In this document: in pieces, positions 25,677 to 32,902 of the stretch
How the letters are laid out: the number at the start of each line of letters is the position of its first letter
Numbering within the stretch: position 1 is the stretch's first letter
Assembly (NCBI GenBank): GCA_902768795.1
Contig: CACXMS010000001.1
Location: 1 to 46,576 of the forward strand
Reading direction: 5' to 3'
DNA: 46,576 bases
DNA from: an uncultured Eubacteriales bacterium
GTDB lineage: Bacteria; Bacillota; Clostridia; Christensenellales; CAG-138
The notes under the pieces: model-generated
Database searches by the model: none
What the model saw: the letters and a program-made list of their open reading frames with translations, nothing else
Told to the model about the DNA's origin: nothing
Program-made: the position numbers and the translations under genes

Positions 25677-27517
25677 TGGGATTGATACATGTTCTGAAGC
25701 CGCATGTCGCAAATCAAATCGCAGCGGGAGAAGTCGTTGAACGCCCGGCTTCCGTTGTAAAGGAGCTTGTTGAAAACGCGATTGACGCCGGATCGACAGC
25801 TGTTACAGTGGAAATCGAAGCCGGAGGTCTGCACCTGATTCGCGTCACGGACAACGGTTGCGGAATCGCCAGGGAGGATTGTCGGAACGCTTTTTTACGT
25901 CATGCAACCAGCAAGATTGCGTCGACAGACGATCTGGAGCGCATTTCGACGCTCGGCTTCCGCGGAGAAGCTTTGGCGTCCATTGCATCCGTTGCGCGCG
26001 TTACCATGACGACCCGCATTCCGACCGCCCAAACGGGAACCCGGATCATTTTGGACAACGGCGAAGTCGTTTCGGAAGAAGACATTGCCTGCGTTTTTGG
26101 AACCGCCTTCACGGTGGAAGCGCTGTTTGCCTCCGTTCCGGCGCGGTTGAAGTTTCTCAAGTCCGCGCGAACGGAAGCGGGATACATCGGCGATTATATG
26201 GCTCGCATGATTCTTGCGCGGCCGGATATTTCTTTTCGATATCTTTCCGACGGCAAGGCAGTCTATGAAACCTACGGCGACGGCGATTTGTTTAATGCGC
26301 TCTATTGCGTATACGGCAAAACAATCTCCGAAAAAGTAATTCCGTTATCCTTTGACAACGGTTATCTCAAGGTCGAAGGATACATCGGTCTGCCGGAGAT
26401 TTCCCGTTCGAATCGCACCTATCAGACGCTGCTTCTGAATGGGCGTTATATCCGCTCTTTTTCCGTTTCAGCGGCCGTTCTGCAAGCATACGATACCAGG
26501 ATTATGATCGGGAAATTCCCTTTCTATGTTTTGAATCTGTCCCTTGCGCCGCAGGAATTCGACGTCAACGTCCATCCGACGAAACTTGAAGTGCGTTTTG
26601 CCGACGAACAGCGTATCTGCGGAACAATCAAAGCCGCCTGCAAGGACGCCCTGGCGTCCTCGGTTCTGCACGTCGAGTCGGCGTTCGACACCTATACGCC
26701 GCAGTCGGTCGGTCATTCCCAAAGCAGGGAGGAAGGTTTTGTCCCTGCGGGTTCTCTGCCGCGCCGTCCATTCGACGCATCCGCCTTCCGTTCCGAGAAA
26801 AGCGCATACCTTTTCCGCGAAACGCCGCTTTCGAATTCCTTTTCGCAAATCGGGACCAGCGGCGACGTTCCTGTTTTTCGGGTACCGTCCAAAGAAAACA
26901 GCCCGAAAACCGTGCAAAGATATGAATCCGACGCGCTGATTTCCGAAGAACCCGTCGAGATTATCGGCTGTGTTTTCAAGGGATACTGGATCGTAACGCG
27001 CGGCGAAACGCTGTATCTGATCGATCAGCATGCCGCTCACGAGCGAAGATTGTACGATCAGCTCTCTGCACATGAAATATCAATTTCGTCGCAGCCGCTG
27101 CTGCTTCCGTATGAAATGACCTTAACCCCCTCCGAAGCAGACAGTCTGCAGACGCATTATGCCGATATTTCCGAGCTTGGGTACTCCATGGAGCGCATCG
27201 GGTCGCTGCAGGTATCCGTTTCGGCGGTCCCCGTTTTGAACGGTATCCAACTGCGGGAAGCATATCTGCATGAAGCGCTTGCCCTGTTCGCAGAGTACGG
27301 AAAGGATGCCCCGGATCGCATGGTCAAGGAACGTCTGATGCAAAGCGCCTGCAAGCATGCGATCAAAGTCGGCGAATCGATCACGCAGGAGGAGATTCGC
27401 TCGCTGCTGCAGACCTATCTCAACGGCGAATCGCTTCTGACATGTCCGCATGGTCGGCCTGTCATCATTCGAATTGCAAAAACCGAATTGGAAAAGATGT
27501 TTCGGAGGATCGTATGA
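25676..27517 (+). CDS. mutL: DNA mismatch repair protein MutL (endonuclease type)
   Basis: A 613-residue MutL. The GHKL ATPase shows ELVENAIDAG, DNGCGI and GFRGEALASI. The C-terminal domain has the endonuclease motif as DQHAAHERRLYD and the zinc-site segments ACKHAIKVGE and CPHGRP, so it is the nicking type used by bacteria without MutH. The last Glu of the DQHA(x)2E(x)4E motif is Asp. The linker (about 340-420) is variable. It overlaps mutS by 1 nt and miaA by 4 nt. Confidence 0.96.
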   Translation: MGLIHVLKPHVANQIAAGEVVERPASVVKELVENAIDAGSTAVTVEIEAGGLHLIRVTDNGCGIAREDCRNAFLRHATSKIASTDDLERISTLGFRGEALASIASVARVTMTTRIPTAQTGTRIILDNGEVVSEEDIACVFGTAFTVEALFASVPARLKFLKSARTEAGYIGDYMARMILARPDISFRYLSDGKAVYETYGDGDLFNALYCVYGKTISEKVIPLSFDNGYLKVEGYIGLPEISRSNRTYQTLLLNGRYIRSFSVSAAVLQAYDTRIMIGKFPFYVLNLSLAPQEFDVNVHPTKLEVRFADEQRICGTIKAACKDALASSVLHVESAFDTYTPQSVGHSQSREEGFVPAGSLPRRPFDASAFRSEKSAYLFRETPLSNSFSQIGTSGDVPVFRVPSKENSPKTVQRYESDALISEEPVEIIGCVFKGYWIVTRGETLYLIDQHAAHERRLYDQLSAHEISISSQPLLLPYEMTLTPSEADSLQTHYADISELGYSMERIGSLQVSVSAVPVLNGIQLREAYLHEALALFAEYGKDAPDRMVKERLMQSACKHAIKVGESITQEEIRSLLQTYLNGESLLTCPHGRPVIIRIAKTELEKMFRRIV

Positions 27518-28467
27518 TCGAACGGCCAAAGGTGGTCTGTCTTGTCGGACCGACCGCCTGCCATAAGACCGAGAGCTCGGTTCAGCTTGCAAAACGGCTG
27601 AACGGCGAGATCGTTTCCGCAGATTCCGTAGCTGTGTATCGACAGCTGAATATCGGATCGGCAAAGCCAACTTTGGAGGAGCGTCAGGGTGTTTTGCATC
27701 ACATGATCGATGTTGCCGACGTTTGGGATACGGATTACTCGGTCTCCCGTTTTCGTTCCGAAGCCAGAACCGCCGTCGACGGCATTTTGGCCCGCGGAAA
27801 GCTTCCGATCGTCGTCGGCGGGAGCGGATTGTATTCAGACGCAATCTTTGCCGATTTCAGCTTCTCAGTGCCCTCTGATCCAGATTTGCGCGCTCGTCTC
27901 GAAAGAGAGTATGCCGCATGTCCAGAAGCCGTTTTTGAGCGTCTCAGAAGCGCAGACCCGGTTGCTGCCGCGCGACTGCATATCCGGGACGCAAAACGCG
28001 TCGTTCGCGCTCTGGAGGTTTGTATTCTCAGCGGCAGGCCGTTTTCCGAGCAGAACAACCGTTTTGCAAAAGTGCAGGAAGGGGAGGGGACCTATGACGT
28101 TTTTCGAATCGGTCTTACAATGGATCGGGAACGCTTGTATCAAAGGATCGGGCAGCGCGTTGACAGCATGTTCCGGCAGGGGCTTCGGGACGAAGCGTAC
28201 GACCTGTTTTCGCGCGGATGGGTTCCGGAACGCTATCCCGCAATGCAATCCATCGGGTACGCGCAGCTATACGAAGCATACTGCGATCGCTGCTCGCCGG
28301 AGGAAGCAAGCGCCGCGATCAAACTTGCGACGCGACATTTTGCCAAACGCCAATTGACATGGTTCCGCCGCAATCCGAAAACAGAATGGTACTGCTGCGA
28401 CAATTACAAAAACACGGAAGAGCTGATCAGTTCACTGGAAGGAGCGATCACAGAAAAAAATGAATGA
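27514..28467 (+). CDS. miaA: tRNA dimethylallyltransferase with altered P-loop
   Basis: A 317-residue MiaA, which places the dimethylallyl group on A37 of tRNAs reading UNN codons. Family blocks are seen: GEIVSADSVAVYRQLNIG, HHMIDV, VVGGSGLY, DAKRVVRALEV, QSIGYAQL and HFAKRQLTWFRR. The Walker A loop, normally GPTAxGKT, reads GPTACHKT: His17 replaces the glycine before Lys18-Thr19. The usual Gln of SADSMQVYR is Ala. GGAGG precedes ATG 27514, which overlaps the mutL stop as ATGA. Activity is uncertain because of these changes. Confidence 0.9.
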   Translation: MIERPKVVCLVGPTACHKTESSVQLAKRLNGEIVSADSVAVYRQLNIGSAKPTLEERQGVLHHMIDVADVWDTDYSVSRFRSEARTAVDGILARGKLPIVVGGSGLYSDAIFADFSFSVPSDPDLRARLEREYAACPEAVFERLRSADPVAAARLHIRDAKRVVRALEVCILSGRPFSEQNNRFAKVQEGEGTYDVFRIGLTMDRERLYQRIGQRVDSMFRQGLRDEAYDLFSRGWVPERYPAMQSIGYAQLYEAYCDRCSPEEASAAIKLATRHFAKRQLTWFRRNPKTEWYCCDNYKNTEELISSLEGAITEKNE

Positions 28468-29713
28468 TTATTCCGAACGGATCCGAGCGGCGGAGGACGC
28501 CGTATCGGCACAGTTTCAAAAAGCCGAAGTCATAGCGCTGACTTGTTCAAAGCGTGTGCTTCGGGCTTTTCAGAAAAATCGTGTCTGTGCAAGACACTTT
28601 GCGCCGACAGAGGGATACGGTTACGACGATATCGGTCGCGACACCCTGGATCGGGTGTTTGCCGAAGCGCTTCAGGCGGAGGACGCCTTGGTGCGTCCCC
28701 AGTTTGCAAACGGAACGCATGCGATTTTTCTTGCGTTAGCCGGTGTATTGGAACCCGGCGACCGGATCCTGTCCGTTACGGGCGAGCCGTACGATACCTT
28801 GCAGACGGCAATCGGAATGAACGGCGATCTGCCGAATTCCCTGTACAGAATGGGGATTTCCGTGGAATGTATTCCGCTTTGCGGCGATGCAATTGATTTG
28901 GATACTGTTCAAAAAAAGATTTCCGCCGACCCGGGGATCAGGATGGTTTACGCGCAGCGCTCGCGCGGGTACTCCTGGCGAAACGCGGTTTCCGTATCGG
29001 ATTTAGGCAGATGTTTTGCAGCCGTAAAAGCGATCCGAAACGATATCATTCTGTTTACGGACAACTGTTACGGTGAATTCACGGAGCCGGACGAGCCGAC
29101 GGCTGTCGGAGCCGACCTGATCGCGGGCAGTCTGATCAAGAATTGCGGCGGCGGGATCGCGCCGACCGGCGGATATATTGCCGGAAGAAAAAACCTGATT
29201 GAAAAAATCTCCTATCGCGTGACGACGCCCGGAAGCGGGAGAGAGGTCGGTTCCTACGCGGGATCGTACCGGCCGTTTTATCAGGGATTGTTTCTGGCGC
29301 CCCACACCGTATGCCAGTGTATGAAAAGCGCCGTATTGTTTGCCGAGTTGTTTGAGTCGCTCGGGTTCGCGTCCATGCCTGAGCCGAAAGCAATGCGAAG
29401 CGATATCATTCAATCGGTGCGGTTTGACCGAAAGGAAGAACTGATCGCATTTTGCCGAGCCGTTCAAAGCGCTTCGCCGATCGACAGTTTTGTCGTTCCG
29501 GAGCCATGGGAAATGCCCGGCTACGCCGACCCGGTCATCATGGCCGCCGGAGCATTCGTGCAGGGAGCCACAACAGAGTTAAGCGCCGACGCGCCGATCC
29601 GGGAACCGTATGTCGCGTATATGCAGGGCGCTCTGACCTATGAACATGCTAAAATCGCGGCAGAAAGCATCTGCAATGCGCTTCTTGCCTGCAGAAAGGA
29701 TTCAGCAAAATGA
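28460..29713 (+). CDS. PLP-dependent methionine gamma-lyase-family protein (YnbB-like)
   Basis: A 417-residue pyridoxal-phosphate protein of the YnbB/'aluminium resistance' family, related to Cys/Met metabolism lyases. PLP features: RPQFANGTHAIFLALAG (cofactor phosphate loop), TDNCYGEF (Asp for the pyridine ring) and SLIKNCGGGIAPTGGY with the Schiff-base lysine. The true substrate of this family is not established. Its place after miaA matches ynbB near miaA in Bacillus. It overlaps miaA by 8 nt and the small gene after it by 4 nt. Confidence 0.85.
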   Translation: MNDYSERIRAAEDAVSAQFQKAEVIALTCSKRVLRAFQKNRVCARHFAPTEGYGYDDIGRDTLDRVFAEALQAEDALVRPQFANGTHAIFLALAGVLEPGDRILSVTGEPYDTLQTAIGMNGDLPNSLYRMGISVECIPLCGDAIDLDTVQKKISADPGIRMVYAQRSRGYSWRNAVSVSDLGRCFAAVKAIRNDIILFTDNCYGEFTEPDEPTAVGADLIAGSLIKNCGGGIAPTGGYIAGRKNLIEKISYRVTTPGSGREVGSYAGSYRPFYQGLFLAPHTVCQCMKSAVLFAELFESLGFASMPEPKAMRSDIIQSVRFDRKEELIAFCRAVQSASPIDSFVVPEPWEMPGYADPVIMAAGAFVQGATTELSADAPIREPYVAYMQGALTYEHAKIAAESICNALLACRKDSAK

Positions 29714-29898
29714 AAAAATCCGTGAAAGAGTCTGACAATACCGTATTTTCCGATGCAGAGAGCAGGGAAGAGGATCAATTCTGCGACCTTGATCCGACCA
29801 AAATCTGTGACAACTGCTTTCGCTGTCTGGAAACCGATTCGGATTATGCCGCTATTGAGATCGACGGAATCTATATGGATGACGCCCGTCTTTACTGA
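29710..29898 (+). CDS. Small CxxCxxC protein of unknown function
   Basis: A 62-residue acidic protein with one cysteine cluster, KICDNCFRCLE (CxxCxxC), preceded by a lone Cys (FCDLDP). It has no signal peptide or membrane segment. The cluster could hold zinc or an iron-sulfur centre; nothing more can be said. The ATG overlaps the ynbB-like stop (ATGA), so it is very probably a genuine coupled gene closing this operon. Its last 7 nt overlap the end of the convergent recombinase gene. Confidence 0.7.
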   Translation: MKKSVKESDNTVFSDAESREEDQFCDLDPTKICDNCFRCLETDSDYAAIEIDGIYMDDARLY

Positions 29899-30968
29899 TC
29901 GGGATCCGCTTCGTCTTCTTCACGTAATTTGATATACTTTGCGGCGGTTCGTTTCCGGTCTTCGGAGATCGCCGCATAGTGTTTTCGGGTCGTGTTGACG
30001 TCTTTGTGCCCCAAAACATCGGCGACCAGATAAATGTCGCCGCTCTCCTGATACAGAATGGTTCCGTACGTGCTCCGCAATTTATGCGGCGTGATTTTTT
30101 TCAGAGGCGTAGAGAGCTTCGCATATTTTTTGACCAGATTTTCCACAGCGCGTACCGTGATTCGCTTTTTTTGCAGGGATAAAAAGAACGCGTTTTCATG
30201 GCCGGGAAGGGGAGTAATCTCCTTTCTTTCCTTGAGATACTGCAGAAGCGCATTGCGAACCTCGGGGCCGAATGCAAGACGGTCCTGATTTCCGCCTTTT
30301 CGCGTTACAACAAATTGGTCCTGCTCAAAATCAATATCCTTCAGATCGATTCCGACAAGCTCGGAAATGCGAATGCCTGTTCCCAAAAAGAGCGTAAGAA
30401 TCGCCGTATCCCGAACTGCCGTATGATCGTGAAACGCCTTTTGCTTTTGAGACAGTCCGTCGCCTTGTTCCGCTGTATCAAGAAGATCCGCAACCTCATT
30501 GACGTCCAACCGTATAATCGCTTTTTCATGCAGCTTCGGCGTATCAACCAGCGCCGCAACGTTGTTTTCAATGTATCCCTGTTTATAATAATATCGGAAA
30601 AACGATCGAATTGCGGAAAGTTTTCGGGCTTTTGATCGTTCGCGGTTGGAACGGATCACTTCCGCGTCTTCCTGGTTCAGCGTGTAAAATGATATATATT
30701 CCATGTACATTTCAATATGAACCGGACGAACGCGATTTAAGTCGGAAAGGGTAAGGGAACGCATTTCCTTTCCGGAAAAATCATCGATCGCTCCGGAAAT
30801 CAGATACTGAAAAAAACTGCGAAGATCAACAGCATACCCGTACCGTGTCAAAACGCCGGACGTCAATTCGGTCGCTCGGAAATAATATCCGCAAAATTCA
30901 GGCAGCTCCGAAAGAATCATACGAAGCCTTTTCGTATAATCCATTTTTTTCTCATCCTGATAGTTCAT
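29892..30968 (-). CDS. XerS-like tyrosine site-specific recombinase
   Basis: A 358-residue tyrosine recombinase. The N-terminal SAM-like core-binding domain runs from about 15 to 150, the catalytic domain from about 165 to 345. All catalytic residues are present in order: Arg in GTGIRISELV, Lys in VTRKGGNQDR, His and Arg in TPHKLRST, His in LGHKD and Tyr in TRKHYAAI. The length and the blocks RKGGxxD, FFLSL and VENLVKKYA resemble streptococcal XerS (356 aa), longer than XerC/D (about 300 aa). The start at 30968 has an AAAGGAA site; ATG 31025 would be nearly leaderless. No phage or transposon genes flank it, so a chromosome-dimer-resolution role is more likely than mobility. Its promoter lies across a palindrome (31045-31078). 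Confidence 0.88.
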   Translation of the reverse strand: MNYQDEKKMDYTKRLRMILSELPEFCGYYFRATELTSGVLTRYGYAVDLRSFFQYLISGAIDDFSGKEMRSLTLSDLNRVRPVHIEMYMEYISFYTLNQEDAEVIRSNRERSKARKLSAIRSFFRYYYKQGYIENNVAALVDTPKLHEKAIIRLDVNEVADLLDTAEQGDGLSQKQKAFHDHTAVRDTAILTLFLGTGIRISELVGIDLKDIDFEQDQFVVTRKGGNQDRLAFGPEVRNALLQYLKERKEITPLPGHENAFFLSLQKKRITVRAVENLVKKYAKLSTPLKKITPHKLRSTYGTILYQESGDIYLVADVLGHKDVNTTRKHYAAISEDRKRTAAKYIKLREEDEADPDQ

Positions 30969-31034
30969 ATCATGATTCCTTTCAAAATCCAATCGGCTCG
31001 GGGGAGCGTTTTTTTCGTTTCTCATCCTCTGTGT

Positions 31035-31063
31035 ATTATACTTCAACTATTCGTTAAAGACAA
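31035..31063 (-). promoter_or_regulatory. Promoter of the recombinase gene, overlapping the palindrome
   Basis: On the minus strand TTGTCT (31058-31063), 17-bp spacer, perfect TATAAT (31035-31040). The -35 lies in the palindrome's central spacer and the promoter spacer covers one arm, so a bound recombinase would block transcription. Confidence 0.7.
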
Positions 31064-31078
31064 GTTTAACGAATAGTT
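31045..31078. repeat. Perfect palindrome, 14-bp arms and 6-bp spacer: candidate dif-type site
   Basis: Left arm AACTATTCGTTAAA (31045-31058), spacer GACAAG, right arm TTTAACGAATAGTT (31065-31078); the arms are exact reverse complements. Two inverted recombinase-binding arms around a 6-bp spacer is the layout of Xer recombination sites. It lies 77 nt upstream of the recombinase start. It has no T run, so it is not a terminator. It could instead be an autoregulatory operator. Confidence 0.75.
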
Positions 31079-31492
31079 ATTTGCAAATTATTCACAGAAT
31101 CCGGGAAATCACGTAAAAACGCGTACCAAAAGATTCCCTTCCTGTAATTTATGAATTACAGGAAATTCGGAGGTTTGTCGTTAAAATCAAAGCAACGTTT
31201 TTGATCAATCAAAAAACTCATGCAATAATAATCTGTTCATCGGATCAGAATCATAAAACAGTATGCATCGATCAACTTTTCGAATCGCATTCATTCAATT
31301 CGAGCTCTGAATTCGAAACCGAACAATCCTGAAAACCTTAACGCAGGATTTATGGATGGAAGCAGCATACTTCCCGCTGATTTCCTTGCAGGAAGATATC
31401 ATTTGTGAAAAAATCTCCGTATTTTTCGAAATAGATTTATTATATAGAAATTATATATTTAACGGTGATATTTGCCGAATGATATAATAAAT
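31079..31492. other. AT-rich gene-free region between recombinase and rnhA
   Basis: About 410 bases with no supported gene in any frame. It holds the second palindrome (31139-31164), one match to the DnaA-box consensus (TTATTCACA, 31088-31096), a looser one on minus (31404-31412), and very AT-rich sequence at 31430-31492. I see no clear terminator for rnhA, no tRNA-like fold and no strong promoter. Confidence 0.6.
31139..31164. repeat. Second palindrome near the recombinase
   Basis: TTCCTGTAATT (31139-31149), TATG, then the exact complement AATTACAGGAA (31154-31164). It can equally be read as 10-bp arms with a 6-bp spacer. No T run follows on either strand. Confidence 0.7.
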
Positions 31493-31936
31493 TTAAATAT
31501 TTTGTAAAGACTTGATCGCATTCCTTGCAAGCTCATCGCATCGATTGTTTTCCAGGTTATCAGCATGTCCTTTTACCTTATAGAACCGAACCTGGTGAAT
31601 ATTGTACAGTTCCAAAAGCGATTCCCACAAATCGCGGTTTTCAACGTCTTTTTTTGCCGCTGTTTTCCAGTTGTTTTTCTGCCATGATTTCAGCCAGTTT
31701 TTTTCAAACGCATTATACAGATAAGCGCTGTCCGTGTACAGTTCAACCGTACACGGACGTTTCAGAAGTCGAAGTGCCTCGATCGCCGCCGTCACTTCCA
31801 TTCGATTGTTTGTTGTCATTTTCTCTGCGCCGGATGCTTCCCTGCGATATTTTCCGTACAGCAGAACGCAGCCCCAGCCGCCCGGCCCGGGATTTCCGGA
31901 ACATGCTCCGTCCGTATAAATGATGACCTTATCCAT
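31493..31936 (-). CDS. rnhA: Ribonuclease HI
   Basis: A 147-residue RNase H1 that degrades the RNA strand of RNA-DNA hybrids. The four catalytic acids are visible: IYTDGACSGNPGPGGWG (Asp), NNRMEVTAAIEAL (Glu), LYTDSAYL (Asp) and NNRCDELARNA (Asp), with the basic KSWQKNNWKTA handle. The ATG lies inside the last codons of the SPOR gene (8-nt overlap), so it is translationally coupled. Confidence 0.95.
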   Translation of the reverse strand: MDKVIIYTDGACSGNPGPGGWGCVLLYGKYRREASGAEKMTTNNRMEVTAAIEALRLLKRPCTVELYTDSAYLYNAFEKNWLKSWQKNNWKTAAKKDVENRDLWESLLELYNIHQVRFYKVKGHADNLENNRCDELARNAIKSLQNI

Positions 31937-32831
31937 TCATAAAGGTTCCTTCGAAAAAATCCGTGTATGCAAGAATGACTTCCAGCTGCAAATGCTTCAA
32001 AGCGCCCGCATACATCTTTTCATTTATTGTATCACATTCCGTTAAAAATGTCGAGATCGCTTTTTGATATTCCGTCAATGTGTTTTTGATCGGATTCACA
32101 TCCTCCGAATCAATACGGGCAAGTTCCTTGATTGCTTTTTCCACCAGTTCGAGTTCTCCCGCAAGCTTGCTTTTTACGCTCTGCCGGTCCTCTGTTTCTT
32201 TATCATAATTCAAGCTCAGCTCACACAGTTCGCCCGGAATTCTTTCCATTGTATCAGACGCCTGTTTGAACAGTTCCAAAGCATTTTGTACGCCATGCAG
32301 CATGATTTGAACCGTATTGACGTCTGTAATATAGGATTCATTTACAAATCCGTCCTTCCGAATCTGCTGTTGGACCGTCTGCAGACTTGCCGCATCCGTA
32401 TAAGCTGCAACAAACAGGCGAAATACGCCTTCCGTTTCATAAACATATCCTCCGCCTCCCATCGACATCAATTCTGTTGCAGCAAGCAGCGCATCCGATT
32501 CGGACCGGTATTCTCCCATCTGCAGAATGTAATACGGTCTCGAAGAAAGCAGGATTGTTTCACTTTGGATCGGCAATGCGGTCGGTTCTTCACTCGGCGG
32601 TGGCGTGATGTTAGACATCGCTTGCGTTACAGACTCAGTTTTCGGCTTTACGGCATTCAAAGCAAGCGCAATCACGGGGTCAATCCATTTCTCCCGTACC
32701 GACTCTCCAAACGGGGAAAACGCAATCAAAGCCGCAAGCGCAACCACAACGAGTACAACGATCGGAATCCCGATCGGAATACGTCTCCGATCCGACGTAC
32801 GAGCTCTGCGATACCGTGTATAAGAATCCAT
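31929..32831 (-). CDS. SPOR-domain membrane protein
   Basis: A 300-residue protein. A basic cytoplasmic N-terminus (YRRARTSDRRR) is followed by one transmembrane helix (about 20-42), a Pro-rich linker and a SPOR-like domain (about 98-165: YYILQMGEYRSESDALLAATEL, then FRLFVAAYTD). A helical C-terminal domain of unknown type completes it. SPOR domains bind denuded glycan strands at division sites or in sporulation septa, suggesting a cell-wall role. AAAGGAGG sits 8 nt before the ATG, but it lies inside a hairpin (see 32834-32873). Confidence 0.82.
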   Translation of the reverse strand: MDSYTRYRRARTSDRRRIPIGIPIVVLVVVALAALIAFSPFGESVREKWIDPVIALALNAVKPKTESVTQAMSNITPPPSEEPTALPIQSETILLSSRPYYILQMGEYRSESDALLAATELMSMGGGGYVYETEGVFRLFVAAYTDAASLQTVQQQIRKDGFVNESYITDVNTVQIMLHGVQNALELFKQASDTMERIPGELCELSLNYDKETEDRQSVKSKLAGELELVEKAIKELARIDSEDVNPIKNTLTEYQKAISTFLTECDTINEKMYAGALKHLQLEVILAYTDFFEGTFMNG

Positions 32832-32833
32832 AT

Positions 32834-32873
32834 AAAAAGCCTCCTTTCATGATGGTTCATGTTATGAAAGGAG
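32834..32873 (-). terminator. Hairpin over the SPOR gene ribosome site: terminator or translational switch
   Basis: On the minus strand CTCCTTTCAT (32864-32873) pairs perfectly with ATGAAAGGAG (32841-32850) across a 13-nt loop, followed by GCTTTTTAT and the ATG. It can terminate the kinase operon, but its 3' arm is the SPOR gene's Shine-Dalgarno, so folding would also block translation. Confidence 0.7.
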
Positions 32874-32902
32874 ACTTCTATTTATTCCGGAATGAATGCT
32901 CT

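Noticed and set aside
29892..30968. Recombinase as part of a prophage or integrative element
   Set aside because: Neighbours on both sides are housekeeping genes and no excisionase, relaxase, structural genes or att repeats were seen.
31139..31164. Palindrome as the rnhA terminator
   Set aside because: It lies about 330 bases beyond rnhA and has no T run on either strand.
31081..31492. Possible replication origin (one perfect and one loose DnaA-box match in AT-rich DNA)
   Set aside because: Two matches are near chance in such DNA, and no dnaA/dnaN genes are present.
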